Positions 41,843 to 51,739 are shown, numbered from the stretch's first letter. The stretch is DNA of 64,000 nucleotides from Hyphomicrobiales bacterium (GCA_900473685.1 UCNE01000022.1:1-64000); one strand, 5' to 3'. Notes: generated by a model not told the origin, from the letters alone. A program made the numbers and translations.

Positions 41843-43303
41843 TCAATGACCTCCCAAAGCCTTGCGCAATTCCTCATGATCGGAGAATGGCAGAGTAATG
41901 GAGCCGACGGTCTGCCCCTCCTCATGCCCCTTGCCCGCGACGATCAGCGTATCGCCCGATTTCAGCATCTCGACAGCGGCCTTGATCGCCTCGGCGCGGT
42001 CGCCGATCTCGGTGGCGCCCTTGGCCGCAGCCATGATTTCGCTGCGAATGACGGAAGGCACTTCCGAGCGCGGATTGTCGTCGGTGACGATCACCACATC
42101 GGCCAGCCGCGTGGCGATCTCACCCATGATCGGACGCTTGCCCTTGTCACGGTCACCGCCGCAGCCGAACACCAGAATGATGCGGCCGGTGGTGAACGGA
42201 CGAACCGAGGTCAGGACGTTTTCCAGAGCATCCGGCTTGTGGGCGTAATCCACGTAGGCGAGTGCGCCCTCCTTGGTATGACCAACCAGCTCGAGACGGC
42301 CGGACGCACCCTGCAGCTTTTCAAGCGCCGCCATCGTCGCCCGGGCGCTAACGCCGGTCGACATGGCGAGACCTGCCGCAACCAGCGCATTCGATATCTG
42401 GAAATCACCGGCAAGCGGCACTTGCACTTCGAAAATCTCCTCGCCGACATGGATTTCGGCAATCTGCTTGTGACGGAAATGCTCGACCCGTTTCAGCGAC
42501 AGGTAGTCGCCCTTGCGGCCAACTGTCAGCACCAGGTGCCCGGCGGCTCTTGCAGCGGCAATTGCCGGCGCCGACCAGGCATCATCGGAAAAGATCACCG
42601 CCGGCGAGCCCTTCGGCAAGACACCGTCGAACAGCCGCATCTTTGCAGCCATGTAGTCCTCGACGGTCGGGTGATAATCCATATGATCGCGGCCAAGATT
42701 GGTGAAGCCGGCAGCGGCAAGGCGGACACCATCAAGCCGGTTCTGGTCCAATCCATGACTGGACGCTTCCATTGCGGCATGCGTGACACCGGCATCGGCC
42801 AGTTCGGCCAGCAGCTTGTGCAGAGAAACCGGGTCGGGCGTCGTCAGCGAACCATAATCGTTGCGGCCGGGCGCAATCACGCCGGTCGTGCCGATCATTG
42901 CAGCCGCAAAGCCCGCATGCGCCCAGATCTGCCGGGCAAAGGAAGCAACCGAGGTCTTGCCGGCGGTACCAGTGACGGCAACCATCGTATCCGGCTGGTT
43001 TCCATAGAAGTTGGCGGCGGCAATCGCCAGCACGCGGCGCGGCGTGAAGGCGGAGAGCACCGGAACAGGCGTATCACCTGCAGCCTTGACTCCGGTCACG
43101 ACAGCGGACGCCCCGCGAGCAATCGCTTCGTCGATAAAGGCTTTGCCGTCGGCCTTGCTTCCCGACAGCGCCACGAACAATGAACCCGGGGCAACCTGCC
43201 GGCTATCGGCGGTAATGGCGGCGATATCGATGTCGCCGGCCCCTGAGCCCAGCTGTGAAGCAATTTCCGGGAAATCCTTCCCGATCAGGTCTTTGATCTT
43301 CAT
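41843..43303 (-). CDS. murE: UDP-MurNAc-dipeptide--meso-diaminopimelate ligase
   Basis: 486 residues. It adds meso-diaminopimelate: the specificity motif DDNPRSE near residue 405 marks a DAP rather than lysine enzyme. The ATP loop reads [14 protein letters not shown] near 113, with Ala where most homologues have Asn (GTNGKT). The carbamylated-Lys region follows [13 protein letters not shown]. The end of the gene holds the murF ribosome site. Confidence 0.97.
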   Translation of the reverse strand: MKIKDLIGKDFPEIASQLGSGAGDIDIAAITADSRQVAPGSLFVALSGSKADGKAFIDEAIARGASAVVTGVKAAGDTPVPVLSAFTPRRVLAIAAANFYGNQPDTMVAVTGTAGKTSVASFARQIWAHAGFAAAMIGTTGVIAPGRNDYGSLTTPDPVSLHKLLAELADAGVTHAAMEASSHGLDQNRLDGVRLAAAGFTNLGRDHMDYHPTVEDYMAAKMRLFDGVLPKGSPAVIFSDDAWSAPAIAAARAAGHLVLTVGRKGDYLSLKRVEHFRHKQIAEIHVGEEIFEVQVPLAGDFQISNALVAAGLAMSTGVSARATMAALEKLQGASGRLELVGHTKEGALAYVDYAHKPDALENVLTSVRPFTTGRIILVFGCGGDRDKGKRPIMGEIATRLADVVIVTDDNPRSEVPSVIRSEIMAAAKGATEIGDRAEAIKAAVEMLKSGDTLIVAGKGHEEGQTVGSITLPFSDHEELRKALGGH

Positions 43304-43366
43304 GGATGCACTTTTCAGTTATACCGACGCGCCGGGCGGCGAATCCTCCAGATTGTCATTCCATGG

Positions 43367-45112
43367 TCAATAAGACACAAGCAAGGCAGAACCGTCTTCA
43401 CCGAACTTCGGCTCGACGCCGAGAAGCGGTGCCGAACGGCTGATGATATCGCGCACCATCGGTGCAGCGGTGTTGCCTGCCAGTGCCGCGCCATTGCCCT
43501 TATCGGTTTTCGGCTCGTCGATGAAGGTCAGGACCACGTAACGCGGATCGTCGATCGGAAAACCGGCCAGAAAGGCGTTGAAGTTGGCATCGTTCGAATA
43601 GCGGCCATTGACAACCTTGTCGGCCGTACCGGTCTTGCCGCCAACATTGAAGCCCGGAACCCGCGCGTTGCGGCCCGAACCGTTGACGCCGTTCCAGCGG
43701 AACAGGAAGCGCATGTCGTCGCTGGTCGATTTCTTGATGACCTTCGTCGAGGCGGCCTCTGCCTGCTCAATCGTGCGCGGCAGAAAAGTCGGCTCGATCA
43801 GGTTGCCGCCGTTCAAAAGGGCCGCACCGGCCACCGCCGTCTGCAGCGGCGTGGTCGAGACGCCGTGACCGAAGGAAATGGTGATCGAGTTGATCTTCTT
43901 CCATTCACGCGGCTGGCTCGGCGTCTTCACTTCCGGCAGTTCGGTCGGTATTTTTGTCAGCAAGCCGATGCGGGTGAGGAATTCCTTATGCGCTTCGATG
44001 CCGACGATATCGGCCATCTTGGCCGTGCCGATATTGGACGAATACTGGAAGATTTCCGGCACGGTCAGAACGCGGCGCTTGCCGTGAAAATCCTTGATGG
44101 TGAAGCCGCCAATGCGGATCGGGTTGGTGGCGTCAAAGCTGTCGGTGAGCTTCACCTTGCCGGAATCGAGCGCCATTGCCGTGGTGAAGGATTTGAAGGT
44201 TGAGCCCATCTCGAACGTACCGTTCGACATGCGGTTCATCCAGCCTTCCTTGGCTCCATCGGCCGGCTTGTTGGGATCGTAGTCCGGATAGGAGACCATG
44301 GCGAGGATTTCGCCGGTCTTCACATCCATCACCACGCCACCTGCGGCAAGCGAACGGAATTTCGTCATCGCGTCAACGATGACATCGCGCATGATGTTCT
44401 GCACCCGGAGGTCGATCGACAGCTTGACGGGCTCAAGCTTGGCGTCGCTGGTCATGCCGATGGCAGCGAGATCGGCCAGCCCCTGATTGTCGATCCAGCG
44501 TTCCATGCCGGCGATACCGCGGTTGTCGACATTGACGTGACCGACGATATGCGAGGCAGTTGCGCCGCCCGGATAGAAGCGGCGCTTTTCCGGCCGGAAG
44601 CCGATACCGGGAATGCCCAGCGCCAGGATTTCGCTCTGCTGCTTGGGGGTCAACTGACGGCGCAGCCACTGGAAACGCGACTGCGATTTCAGCTTGTTGT
44701 AGATATCGGTGACATTCAGGCCGGGCAGAACGGTCGAAAGCTGCTCGACGGCTTCATCGGCATCGACGATCTTGTGCGGTTCCGCATAGAGCGAGACCGT
44801 GCGGATATCGGTCGCGAGGATTTCACCGTTGCGATCAAGAATATCGGGGCGCGACGCCATCAGATTATCGGCACGGCCGATGCTGGAGACCGTCTCCGGC
44901 TGAGCCAGACCGTATTGAACCAGACGGCCACCAATGATGCAGTAGACGGCCGTAAAGCTGGCGATGACGATCGCAACCCGGCTTTTCGCCTGATTGCTGG
45001 TCCGCTTGCGCGTGCCTTCGAACGGCCGGGCGAGATCGCCGGGATGATTATTGCCGCCGGCGGAGAAATGCGCCTTGCTCTTGACGACCATGATGCGGGA
45101 AAGAAAAGACAT
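43367..45112 (-). CDS. ftsI: Septal transpeptidase FtsI (PBP3)
   Basis: 581 residues. A cytoplasmic N-terminus and single anchor helix (about residues 45-65) precede a pedestal domain and a class B transpeptidase domain. The penicillin-binding motifs are STFK (EMGSTFKSFT, near residue 310), SSN (QYSSNIGTAK, near 365) and KTGTA (VGGKTGTADK, near 493). It cross-links septal peptidoglycan with FtsW. Its start overlaps the ftsL stop by one base (TGATG). Confidence 0.97.
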   Translation of the reverse strand: MSFLSRIMVVKSKAHFSAGGNNHPGDLARPFEGTRKRTSNQAKSRVAIVIASFTAVYCIIGGRLVQYGLAQPETVSSIGRADNLMASRPDILDRNGEILATDIRTVSLYAEPHKIVDADEAVEQLSTVLPGLNVTDIYNKLKSQSRFQWLRRQLTPKQQSEILALGIPGIGFRPEKRRFYPGGATASHIVGHVNVDNRGIAGMERWIDNQGLADLAAIGMTSDAKLEPVKLSIDLRVQNIMRDVIVDAMTKFRSLAAGGVVMDVKTGEILAMVSYPDYDPNKPADGAKEGWMNRMSNGTFEMGSTFKSFTTAMALDSGKVKLTDSFDATNPIRIGGFTIKDFHGKRRVLTVPEIFQYSSNIGTAKMADIVGIEAHKEFLTRIGLLTKIPTELPEVKTPSQPREWKKINSITISFGHGVSTTPLQTAVAGAALLNGGNLIEPTFLPRTIEQAEAASTKVIKKSTSDDMRFLFRWNGVNGSGRNARVPGFNVGGKTGTADKVVNGRYSNDANFNAFLAGFPIDDPRYVVLTFIDEPKTDKGNGAALAGNTAAPMVRDIISRSAPLLGVEPKFGEDGSALLVSY

Positions 45113-45522
45113 CAGCGATCCACCGAACCCGTTGCAATATCGTCCGTATCAGCCACCGGCTTCTTTGCCTTGGTGTTGCCCTTGCCCTTCGCCAGCCCCA
45201 TCACTTCCAGGACGTCGGCCGGCGGCGGCATGTCAGCCTTCAACATCGGTAATTCTTCCGGGCGGGCAAGCTGGGTGGGGTCGGTGGGCGCAAGCTGCAA
45301 ATCCTGCTGATAGACACCGACAAGCTTCTCCAGCCTGTTTGGTTGCGTCAGCAGCGCCCAGTCGGCGCGTAGCAGATCGATCGTATCTTCCTCAAGCTTG
45401 ATCCCGGCTTCCAGCTTGCGAACCTCTTCAAGCTTGTTCTCGGCCTGATGCTTGATCGTGTAGGTGACCGTCGCAGCAGCTGTCATGACGACGATCAGGA
45501 CGATGTCAAAACTACGCAACAT
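45112..45522 (-). CDS. ftsL: Cell division protein FtsL
   Basis: 136 residues: short N-terminus MLRSFDIVLI leading into one membrane helix (about residues 4-24), then a coiled coil (EVRKLEAGIKLEEDTIDLLRAD cut at about residue 57) and an Ala/Lys-rich tail. Called FtsL mainly by position between rsmH and ftsI and by topology, as this protein diverges strongly in sequence. It forms a complex with FtsQ and FtsB. Confidence 0.88.
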   Translation of the reverse strand: MLRSFDIVLIVVMTAAATVTYTIKHQAENKLEEVRKLEAGIKLEEDTIDLLRADWALLTQPNRLEKLVGVYQQDLQLAPTDPTQLARPEELPMLKADMPPPADVLEVMGLAKGKGNTKAKKPVADTDDIATGSVDR

Positions 45523-45525
45523 GTC

Positions 45526-46551
45526 TCAGCCCCCCATCTTTCCAAGGCTTGCAAGGTTCGGCAAATCGAAAATGGACAGGTCATCTGCCTCGGACGGAGC
45601 CTCGGTCCGCGCACCAACCCGCATCTTGGCTGACCGGGCGCGCGGATTGCGGGATGCTTCTTCTTCGCTTGCCGCCACCATAGATTTCCCAACTGGTGCG
45701 AAAGTTGCCGCACGCTCATGGGCGATCGGCAGATGACGGGAACCCGATGCCTTGCCGGCGCGATCCTGGAAGAATTTCTTGACGATCCGGTCTTCCAGCG
45801 AATGGAAAGTGACCACGGTCAGCCGCCCGCCGGGCTTCAGGCTACGCTCAGCCGCAAACAGCGCCCGGGCCAATTCGCCAAGTTCGTCGTTGACGAAAAT
45901 GCGCAGCGCCTGGAAGACACGCGTAGCGGGATGGATCTTGTCCTTGGCCTTGCGCGGCGTCACAAGCTCGATCAGACCGGCAAGGTCGCGCGTGGTGACG
46001 AACGGCTCTTCAAGCCGACGCTTTTCGATAGCGCGGGCGATGCGGCCGGACTGCGGCTCTTCGCCGAGAAAGCCGAAAATGCGAGTGAGGTCCGACACTT
46101 TGGCGCGATTGACGACATCAGCAGCAGAAACGCCATCCGATGACATGCGCATGTCGAGCGGCCCTTTGCGCTGGAAGGAGAAGCCGCGATCCGCCTCATC
46201 GATCTGCATCGAGGAAACACCGATATCAAGCACGATGCCATCAAGACCACTGTCTGGAGCATGCTGCGCAAGATCGGAAAACTGGGAATGTATCAGCGTG
46301 AGGTGACCGGCACTGGCAGCAACCAAGGGCTGACCGCCCAGAATGGCTGCCGGATCGCGATCAAGCGCGATCACATCGGCACCAGTAGCAAGGATCGCCG
46401 ACGTATAGCCGCCCGCACCAAACGTACCATCGAGAATGATTTTTCCTGGAGCAAGATCCAGACTGGCGAGAACCTCGGGGAGAAGAACCGGAATGTGACG
46501 GACCGGTCCGCCTTCGGCATCAGTCAACCCTGTGCCTTGATCCGTCATCAT
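45526..46551 (-). CDS. rsmH: 16S rRNA (cytosine-1402-N4) methyltransferase
   Basis: 341 residues from the ATG at 46551 (a second ATG follows at once); the frame continues upstream through mraZ but that is not coding. It methylates C1402 in the ribosomal decoding centre. The SAM motif [17 protein letters not shown] near residue 38, the PLDMRMS motif near 130 and the C-terminal [16 protein letters not shown] near 265 are diagnostic. Formerly mraW. Confidence 0.97.
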   Translation of the reverse strand: MMTDQGTGLTDAEGGPVRHIPVLLPEVLASLDLAPGKIILDGTFGAGGYTSAILATGADVIALDRDPAAILGGQPLVAASAGHLTLIHSQFSDLAQHAPDSGLDGIVLDIGVSSMQIDEADRGFSFQRKGPLDMRMSSDGVSAADVVNRAKVSDLTRIFGFLGEEPQSGRIARAIEKRRLEEPFVTTRDLAGLIELVTPRKAKDKIHPATRVFQALRIFVNDELGELARALFAAERSLKPGGRLTVVTFHSLEDRIVKKFFQDRAGKASGSRHLPIAHERAATFAPVGKSMVAASEEEASRNPRARSAKMRVGARTEAPSEADDLSIFDLPNLASLGKMGG

Positions 46552-46565
46552 TCCGCCTCTCCACT

Positions 46566-47006
46566 CTAGCCCGAACGCAGACCTCGCAATCTGCGCTCTT
46601 CTCTTGCCGCTGCCTGCGTTTCCGCAAACACGTGCGGCGCCCACAACTGAAAATGATCCGCCCGCCCCACGAAAGTGACTTCCGTGTCGATGCCCGTGAA
46701 ATCGCGGATGAAATCCGTGACCATCAACCGGCCCTCTTGGTCGAGCTTCATGAAGACCCCGCCCCCATGAACCAGGAGCGACATCTGATTGGCCTGCGGC
46801 GAGAACGGATCCTCGCCGCTGATTTGCCTTTCGAAACGGTCCAACAACTCGGGACCGCCGGCGCTGATAGCCGGAAAGACGAAATCCTGAAAGCAATAAA
46901 GCTCCCGAATATCGAGCGCCGACAAGACAGAACGAAACACCGAAGGAACGGAAACCCGCCCCTTGGAATCGATCCGGTTTGTCGCATGCGAAAGGAAGCG
47001 GTTCAT
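46566..47006 (-). CDS. mraZ: Transcriptional regulator MraZ
   Basis: 146 residues from the ATG at 47006 ([22 protein letters not shown]). Two AbrB-like MraZ domains, each with a DxKGR-type motif: [14 protein letters not shown] near residue 12 and [14 protein letters not shown] near 90. MraZ forms ring-shaped oligomers that bind repeated TGGGN boxes and regulate the dcw operon. It heads the operon, with matching boxes 175-210 bp upstream. The ribosome site is weak. Confidence 0.97.
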   Translation of the reverse strand: MNRFLSHATNRIDSKGRVSVPSVFRSVLSALDIRELYCFQDFVFPAISAGGPELLDRFERQISGEDPFSPQANQMSLLVHGGGVFMKLDQEGRLMVTDFIRDFTGIDTEVTFVGRADHFQLWAPHVFAETQAAAREERRLRGLRSG

Positions 47007-47179
47007 GACACGATACAGCCGTTCCCGGTGGACATGCCAGCCCCAACAGCCCGCAAGCACCAACAAAAGGACGCACAACACCCCGCAACCGGGCGATACG
47101 CCCGACCGAAAACCCCTTACGGAGCAATCCCGAAACTTGCGGTGAGTAGGCCTGAATCAGCCTGTGTACAGTGCATGAT

Positions 47180-47214
47180 TGGGATAACATGGGACCATAT
47201 GGGCGTCAATGGGA
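47180..47214 (-). promoter_or_regulatory. mraZ promoter with four MraZ boxes
   Basis: On the plus strand TGGGA (47180), TGGGA (47190), TGGGC (47200) and TGGGA (47210) recur with an exact 10-nt period, the TGGGN-N5 layout known for MraZ operators. On the minus strand TTGACG (47209-47204) and TATCCC (47186-47181) are spaced by 17 bp, giving a sigma-70-like promoter within the boxes. MraZ binding here should block RNA polymerase. The leader would be about 165 nt. Confidence 0.88.
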
Positions 47215-47429
47215 TTTGCTCTATTCCGGCACGCGTCGTCAGCAAATATTGATAGTCTGTTAAGTTTAACAAATAGTTACAAACAGATACCCAAGAGCTT
47301 GGATTCACACCGGAATCACCCAATACCGAAGATCGGACATGCAATATCGGAAATACGAAAAATACGTGTATAAACAACCGGATACTGAAATCCGGAAGTC
47401 ATCCGCCCAGCGCGGGAAAAGAAGGAAAT
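47215..47429. other. Region between rnpB and the mraZ promoter
   Basis: About 215 bp of AT-richer DNA than its surroundings, including AAGTTTAACAAATAG and several TATA-like stretches. It probably contains upstream promoter elements for mraZ and the rnpB 3' flank. No gene, repeat or hairpin of note. Confidence 0.4.
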
Positions 47430-47830
47430 TTGCCAGTTGGCCTGTAAGCCGGGTTCTGTATGGCTCCGGCCCGAAAGCCGGAACGTGGCAGCCATTCATC
47501 TGGGACAACGCTTGCGCGCTGCCTCCTGCAACCCACCCGGATGACTGACCCGGAAAAGGCCGGAACGCTTGCGCGAACCACGTCATCCCTATTCGGTTTT
47601 GCTCCCGGTGGGGTTTGCCTTGCCACCCATGTTGCCATGCGCGCGGTGGGCTCTTACCCCACCCTTTCACCCTTACCTGCCAAAGCAGGCGGTATTCTCT
47701 CTGTGGCACTTTCCCTGGGGTCGCCCCCGCCGGACGTTATCCGGCACCGTTTTTCCGTGGAGCCCGGACTTTCCTCCCCCCGCAACCTTTCGGTCATAGC
47801 GGAGCGCGGCTGCCCGGCCAACTGGCCCGC
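47430..47830 (-). ncRNA. rnpB: RNase P RNA (type A)
   Basis: Read on the minus strand, 5' GGCCAGTTGGCC and 3' GGCCAACTGGC pair as helix P1. Conserved blocks are present in order: GAGGAAAGTCCGGGCTCC after a CCGAAAGG region (CR-I), AGGGTGAAAGGGTG and GGTAAGAGCCCACCG (CR-II/III), and the 3' block CAGAACCCGGCTTACAGG containing the conserved region that pairs into P4. This is the catalytic RNA that matures tRNA 5' ends. Ends are set from helix P1, within a few bases. Confidence 0.97.
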
Positions 47831-47896
47831 GGTGCATAGCCGAGGTATCCGGCAAATGCCAGTGACAAAAGCAAAAATCCGGTGATGCCAGTGCCT

Positions 47897-49087
47897 CTAC
47901 CGGAAGCAGACGGCAAAATCCGTATCGTATTCGGGCGCATCGAGCACCCCGCCGAGAAGCAACTGCGCCCCGAGGCGGCCGATCTCGTCCGAACTCTTGG
48001 CCGCCATCCCGTTGCCGCCGGTCAAAACGGCGACGCGGTCTGAATCGGCAAAACCGATATAGGGATAGCCATGGCGGGTGAAGGTGGTGACGCACGGGCT
48101 CCATCGGAGCGATGCAGGCTTAAACGACGGCATGGCGCGCGACAGCAAACCCGCCATATGATCGGCGGCGAATTGATTGGCCTCTCCGCGGAACCAGGCC
48201 CGCACCTCCGGCTCGGATGCGATGGTGATATCGCTCGGATCGCCACCGATCTTGATATAGTGCTTGCCATCGGGATAGCGGATAGGCGGCAAGAGATAAT
48301 AGCTCTCGTCCTGCTGGAGTGCCGACCCAATCAGCGACGGCATTCCAGCAAAGCGCGGCAGATCCGCCTCTGCAACCTCGGCGAACAGCACGGTGCGCGC
48401 CTTGACGGTAAGGTCCAGCGGCCGGGCGAGCAATTGCCTGGAAATCGAAAATCCACCGGCGGCAATGACAATGCGGCCGGCGCTGAACGTCGCGCCATCG
48501 GCGGTGCGGATATTGACCGCGCTGCCGACGCGAACGACGGCCGAAACCTCGGAGCGAACAACGGTGACACCAGCCTTTTCAGCGAGGATGACCTGCGCCT
48601 TCACCAGAGCCCGCGGATCGATATGCCCCGCATTGCGCGGTTCGAAAACGCCGCCATATCCGGCCGGAAACCGGAACCAGGGAAACTGGCCGGCGAGTTC
48701 CCGCTCATCGACAAACGGCGCCTCGACGCCAAGACGGTTGCGGGCGGCGATGACGTGATCGAGCGTTGTTTCCTCGCCACCCGGCAGGGGGGCGGCGATC
48801 AGGCAGCCGGCCTCACTGTAGAAATCGACGCCGCTGCCAGAAGCGATATCGCCGTAGCGCTCGATGGATCGCTGCGCCAGAAGCGCCCAGACGGGGTCGG
48901 AATCGATCGTGCGGGTGATGCGGCCATTGTCGTAATGACTGCTGAAAACACCATTGTGGCTTGCCCAGTCTTCCGGCTCGTCCGGCCCGATCAGCGCAAT
49001 CTTCGCACCGCTCTTTGCCAGGTGCCGGGCAGCCGCCGCCCCCATCATGCCTTTGCCAACAATGATGAAATCGAATGTGCCTGCCAT
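47897..49087 (-). CDS. FAD-dependent amino acid/glycine oxidase family protein (DAO)
   Basis: 396 residues from MAGTFDFIIVGKGMMGAAAA, with GGGGG upstream; the longer open frame is not used. The DAO fold has the FAD motif at residues 8-20, a second dinucleotide stretch near 230 (RIVIAAGGFSISRQL) and a C-terminal VLTGGNGMAAKSSDEIGRLGA region binding the flavin. The family oxidises amines such as glycine, sarcosine or D-amino acids; the substrate here is unknown. It precedes rnpB on the same strand. Confidence 0.86.
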   Translation of the reverse strand: MAGTFDFIIVGKGMMGAAAARHLAKSGAKIALIGPDEPEDWASHNGVFSSHYDNGRITRTIDSDPVWALLAQRSIERYGDIASGSGVDFYSEAGCLIAAPLPGGEETTLDHVIAARNRLGVEAPFVDERELAGQFPWFRFPAGYGGVFEPRNAGHIDPRALVKAQVILAEKAGVTVVRSEVSAVVRVGSAVNIRTADGATFSAGRIVIAAGGFSISRQLLARPLDLTVKARTVLFAEVAEADLPRFAGMPSLIGSALQQDESYYLLPPIRYPDGKHYIKIGGDPSDITIASEPEVRAWFRGEANQFAADHMAGLLSRAMPSFKPASLRWSPCVTTFTRHGYPYIGFADSDRVAVLTGGNGMAAKSSDEIGRLGAQLLLGGVLDAPEYDTDFAVCFR

Positions 49088-49155
49088 GCTGCGCCCCCGG
49101 AAAAACGATCCCTCGGCAATAGCATGGCATCGGCTCGGTGGCATCTGCGAACTTG

Positions 49156-49186
49156 AAAAATGCCGGAGCAGGAAAACCGTCCGGCA
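49156..49186 (-). terminator. Terminator after the SLT transglycosylase gene
   Basis: On the minus strand TGCCGGA pairs with TCCGGCA over a 12-nt loop and runs into TTTTT, 12 bp beyond the stop at 49198. Confidence 0.82.
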
Positions 49187-49197
49187 CCTCAGCAATA

Positions 49198-49728
49198 TCA
49201 GTCGATGATCGCCTGCACCTTGCCGCAATAGCGGCGCGATACCGGGTTCATCTTCTTGGCGCCATGCCCCGCGTTGTAGCGCAGGATCGTGCCGCAGGTG
49301 AAACCGCCGGACAATTCATGTGCCATGGCGAGATATTTCATGCCGAACTTGATGTTGGTCTCGGGATCGAACAGGCCGCTTTTATTGCCCGCATAGCCCA
49401 TCATCCGAGCCGTCGCGGGCTTGATCTGCATCAGGCCGACTTCGCCGGCGCTACCGCGCGCCTTCGGATTGAAATTGCTCTCGACCTTGATCACCGCGTG
49501 GGCCAGATCGACCGGTACGCCATATTGCTTGGCATAGGTCTTGATCAGGCCGCTATAGACGGAAGATTTGAGGGAATCCGTGCCCGGCGAAGGATAACCG
49601 GTCGTTCTGGTCACGGGCTTGATGGAGGATGTGATGGTCTTGTCGGTGCCCCCGGCATACGACGTTTCAACCCCGGAAAAAAGCATGCAGAAGCATGCCG
49701 CCGCCGCAGCAAGATGCGATAGTCTCAT
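49198..49728 (-). CDS. Secreted lytic transglycosylase (SLT domain)
   Basis: 176 residues with a signal peptide cleaved near residue 25 (SYAGG). The SLT domain (about 60-170) shows the catalytic Glu in AVIKVESNFNPKARGSAGEVGLMQI and the later ILRYNAGHG motif. It cleaves MurNAc-GlcNAc bonds forming 1,6-anhydro ends. Compact, without wall-binding modules. Ends in its own terminator. Confidence 0.92.
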   Translation of the reverse strand: MRLSHLAAAAACFCMLFSGVETSYAGGTDKTITSSIKPVTRTTGYPSPGTDSLKSSVYSGLIKTYAKQYGVPVDLAHAVIKVESNFNPKARGSAGEVGLMQIKPATARMMGYAGNKSGLFDPETNIKFGMKYLAMAHELSGGFTCGTILRYNAGHGAKKMNPVSRRYCGKVQAIID

Positions 49729-49955
49729 TTAGCTTGAAGTCTCCACTTTCGGGCGCCGCGGCCTCTTGGGCGCACCCCGCCCTGCCGTCTCACATCCCGA
49801 TTTTCGTCATCAACAGGAATGGCTGGAGGCCTGAATTCCCTGCGGTTTGGTATGGCCGCAAAAGACCCCGGCATCATGGTGATGATGTGGCAGCGCACAA
49901 AATTAATCGGGAGACGGCCTGAAGCGGCCTTTGGAATGACCGTCCCGGCAACGGT
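49729..49955. other. Spacer between two peptidoglycan hydrolase genes
   Basis: About 225 bp with the promoter region of the SLT gene and the 3' end of the amidase unit (minus strand). Short GC-rich inverted repeats (GACGG/CCGTC near 49914-49946) may end the amidase transcript. No gene. Confidence 0.35.
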
Positions 49956-50720
49956 TCAGCGGCTGAAATCCGGCAGGGTTGAAAGCAGCCTGTGCAGCGT
50001 GTCCAGCGTCGAAATATCGGCGATGCCATCGACCTGCGACGGGCGGAAATGGCGCTGGAACGCGGCTACCGCACCCTCGGTTTTCTCGCAGAAAACACCT
50101 GTCACTTCAATTCCGTAGCCATAGAGCGACAGCATCGTCTGCACCGCCTCGACAGGCTGGCCCTGATCGCCGCGCTGGAAAAATCGACCGCCACCAATCG
50201 GGGCCGGTGGAACCCAATGCCCGACGCCACCGGAATGAAGCCGTTCCCAAGGAAATTTTTCTCCTGGATCAACCTTGCGAATAGGAGCGATATCGCTGTG
50301 CGCAAGCACCCGCTCAGGGGCGATCGACCACCGTTCGCCGCAGTTTCGACACAGTTCGACGACCGCATCGATCTGCTCGGAGGGGAAATCCGGCAACCCG
50401 CCGGGATGGCCGGCATTGACGATTTCGATGCCGATCGAGCGGGAATTGAGGTCGGTCTCGCCCTTCCAGATGCTCTTGCCCGCATGCCAGGCACGCCGGT
50501 CCTCGGCAACCAGCTGATCGACGCGTCCATCCTCATGGACGAAATAGTGACTGGAGACCTGGCTTTCCTCGCGGCAAAGCCAGTCGAGGGCCGCAGCCCC
50601 CGTCTCCATGCCGGTATAATGCAGGATGATCATGTCAGGCCTCAGCCCGCCCGCCCTTTCGCCATGATTGGGCGATGGCACGAAACGTGCAGCCGGATAG
50701 TCGCAGGCGAAGTCGGTCAT
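49956..50720 (-). CDS. N-acetylmuramoyl-L-alanine amidase, AmiD-like
   Basis: 254 residues. An amidase_2 zinc domain (about 1-170) carries ligands in MIILHYTGMETG (His), VLAHSDIAPIRKVDPGE (His, Asp) and the SHYFVHEDG motif. A peptidoglycan-binding domain (about 185-250) follows: GQPVEAVQTMLSLYGYGIEVTG. It removes stem peptides from glycan chains and favours anhydro-muropeptides. No signal peptide is visible, so it may recycle muropeptides in the cytoplasm as AmpD does. Its start overlaps the DjlA-like gene by 4 bp (ATGA). Confidence 0.92.
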   Translation of the reverse strand: MTDFACDYPAARFVPSPNHGERAGGLRPDMIILHYTGMETGAAALDWLCREESQVSSHYFVHEDGRVDQLVAEDRRAWHAGKSIWKGETDLNSRSIGIEIVNAGHPGGLPDFPSEQIDAVVELCRNCGERWSIAPERVLAHSDIAPIRKVDPGEKFPWERLHSGGVGHWVPPAPIGGGRFFQRGDQGQPVEAVQTMLSLYGYGIEVTGVFCEKTEGAVAAFQRHFRPSQVDGIADISTLDTLHRLLSTLPDFSR

Positions 50721-51424
50721 GCTGCGCGGCGTTCTTTCTCGATCGCCTCATAGGCGGCATTGAGTTCGGCCATGCGATCGTTGGCGATCGCCTGCAGCTC
50801 CTGCGGCACGCCCCGGGCAACCAGAATGTCCGGATGGTTTTCCGACACCAGCACGCGATAGCGCTTGCGGATGATCGAAAAATCGTCTTTTGGCGAAACG
50901 CCAAGGATCTTGTAGGGATCGGCACCGGCGCTGTGCACGTGGCGAGCCATGATCGCCTGAAACCGGGCTTCCTCCATATGGAATATCTCGGCAACCCGCG
51001 TGAGGAAGTTCAGTTCCTTCTCGTGAAGCGCGCCATCGGACTTGGCGATATGAAAAAGCCCGTCGATGATATCTTCCAGCACCGGGCAGTTCTGATCACA
51101 GGAAACGCAAAGCGATGCCAGCTTCTCGGCATAGGCCTCGTAGCCGGCAACGTCCTGCCGGGCGAGATTGTAGAGCCGGGCGACATTTTGCGCCTGATCG
51201 TCGGGAAACTTGAAAATATCACGGAATGCCGACACTTCGGCCTCGGTAACGATACCATCGGCCTTTGCCATCTTGGCGGACAGCGCAATCATGGCAACCG
51301 AGAATGCCACCTTGCGGCGGGTTTCCGGATCACCTTCAAACAGCGTCCGCACAGCTTCGATGACACCGGCGAGCGCATTGCCCGTCGCGGTGACGATGCT
51401 GAGGATGCTATCCCAGAATGACAT
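50717..51424 (-). CDS. DjlA-like J-domain protein with TerB domain
   Basis: 235 residues from MSFWDSILSIV at 51424 (another ATG at 51442). A hydrophobic N-terminus, a TerB-like helical domain (about 45-150, KADGIVTEAEVSAFRDIF) and a C-terminal J domain (about 165-230) with the HPD tripeptide in LVSENHPDILVARG. HPD stimulates DnaK ATPase. Resembles DjlA of enterobacteria, there linked to envelope stress. Coupled to the amidase gene by ATGA overlap. Confidence 0.9.
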   Translation of the reverse strand: MSFWDSILSIVTATGNALAGVIEAVRTLFEGDPETRRKVAFSVAMIALSAKMAKADGIVTEAEVSAFRDIFKFPDDQAQNVARLYNLARQDVAGYEAYAEKLASLCVSCDQNCPVLEDIIDGLFHIAKSDGALHEKELNFLTRVAEIFHMEEARFQAIMARHVHSAGADPYKILGVSPKDDFSIIRKRYRVLVSENHPDILVARGVPQELQAIANDRMAELNAAYEAIEKERRAA

Positions 51425-51739
51425 AGGCACGTTCTTTCCCATAATTGGCTGATCCACGTATTTGAAGTGGAAATGGCACGGGCGGTGCGTCCATGCGCAA
51501 ATGCAAGGTGGCTCGCACGGCTGTTGCGCCACGGCAATCATGCAGCTCACCAATCAGCATGACCAGATGTTGAAGCGGATTGCAAGGCGCCAGAGCCGCG
51601 GATCCGGCCGAAATGACGAATTTGTGATGGCACCTCACTATTATAGCATTCGTTGCCGTGATCGTCCAATCATGCAAATGAATTTGACTTCAAAGCAGCC
51701 GAAATGCGAACCGGCAAGCGACTTTCCGCTGGAGCTCCG

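Noticed and set aside
47040..47063. GGGC-type repeats just before mraZ as the MraZ operator
   Set aside because: Their period is 9 and the sequence varies; the exact 10-nt TGGGN array at 47180-47214 is a far better match.
46552..47190. Long N-terminal extension of rsmH through mraZ
   Set aside because: The extension overlaps the clear mraZ gene and its leader; the conserved RsmH start is at 46551.
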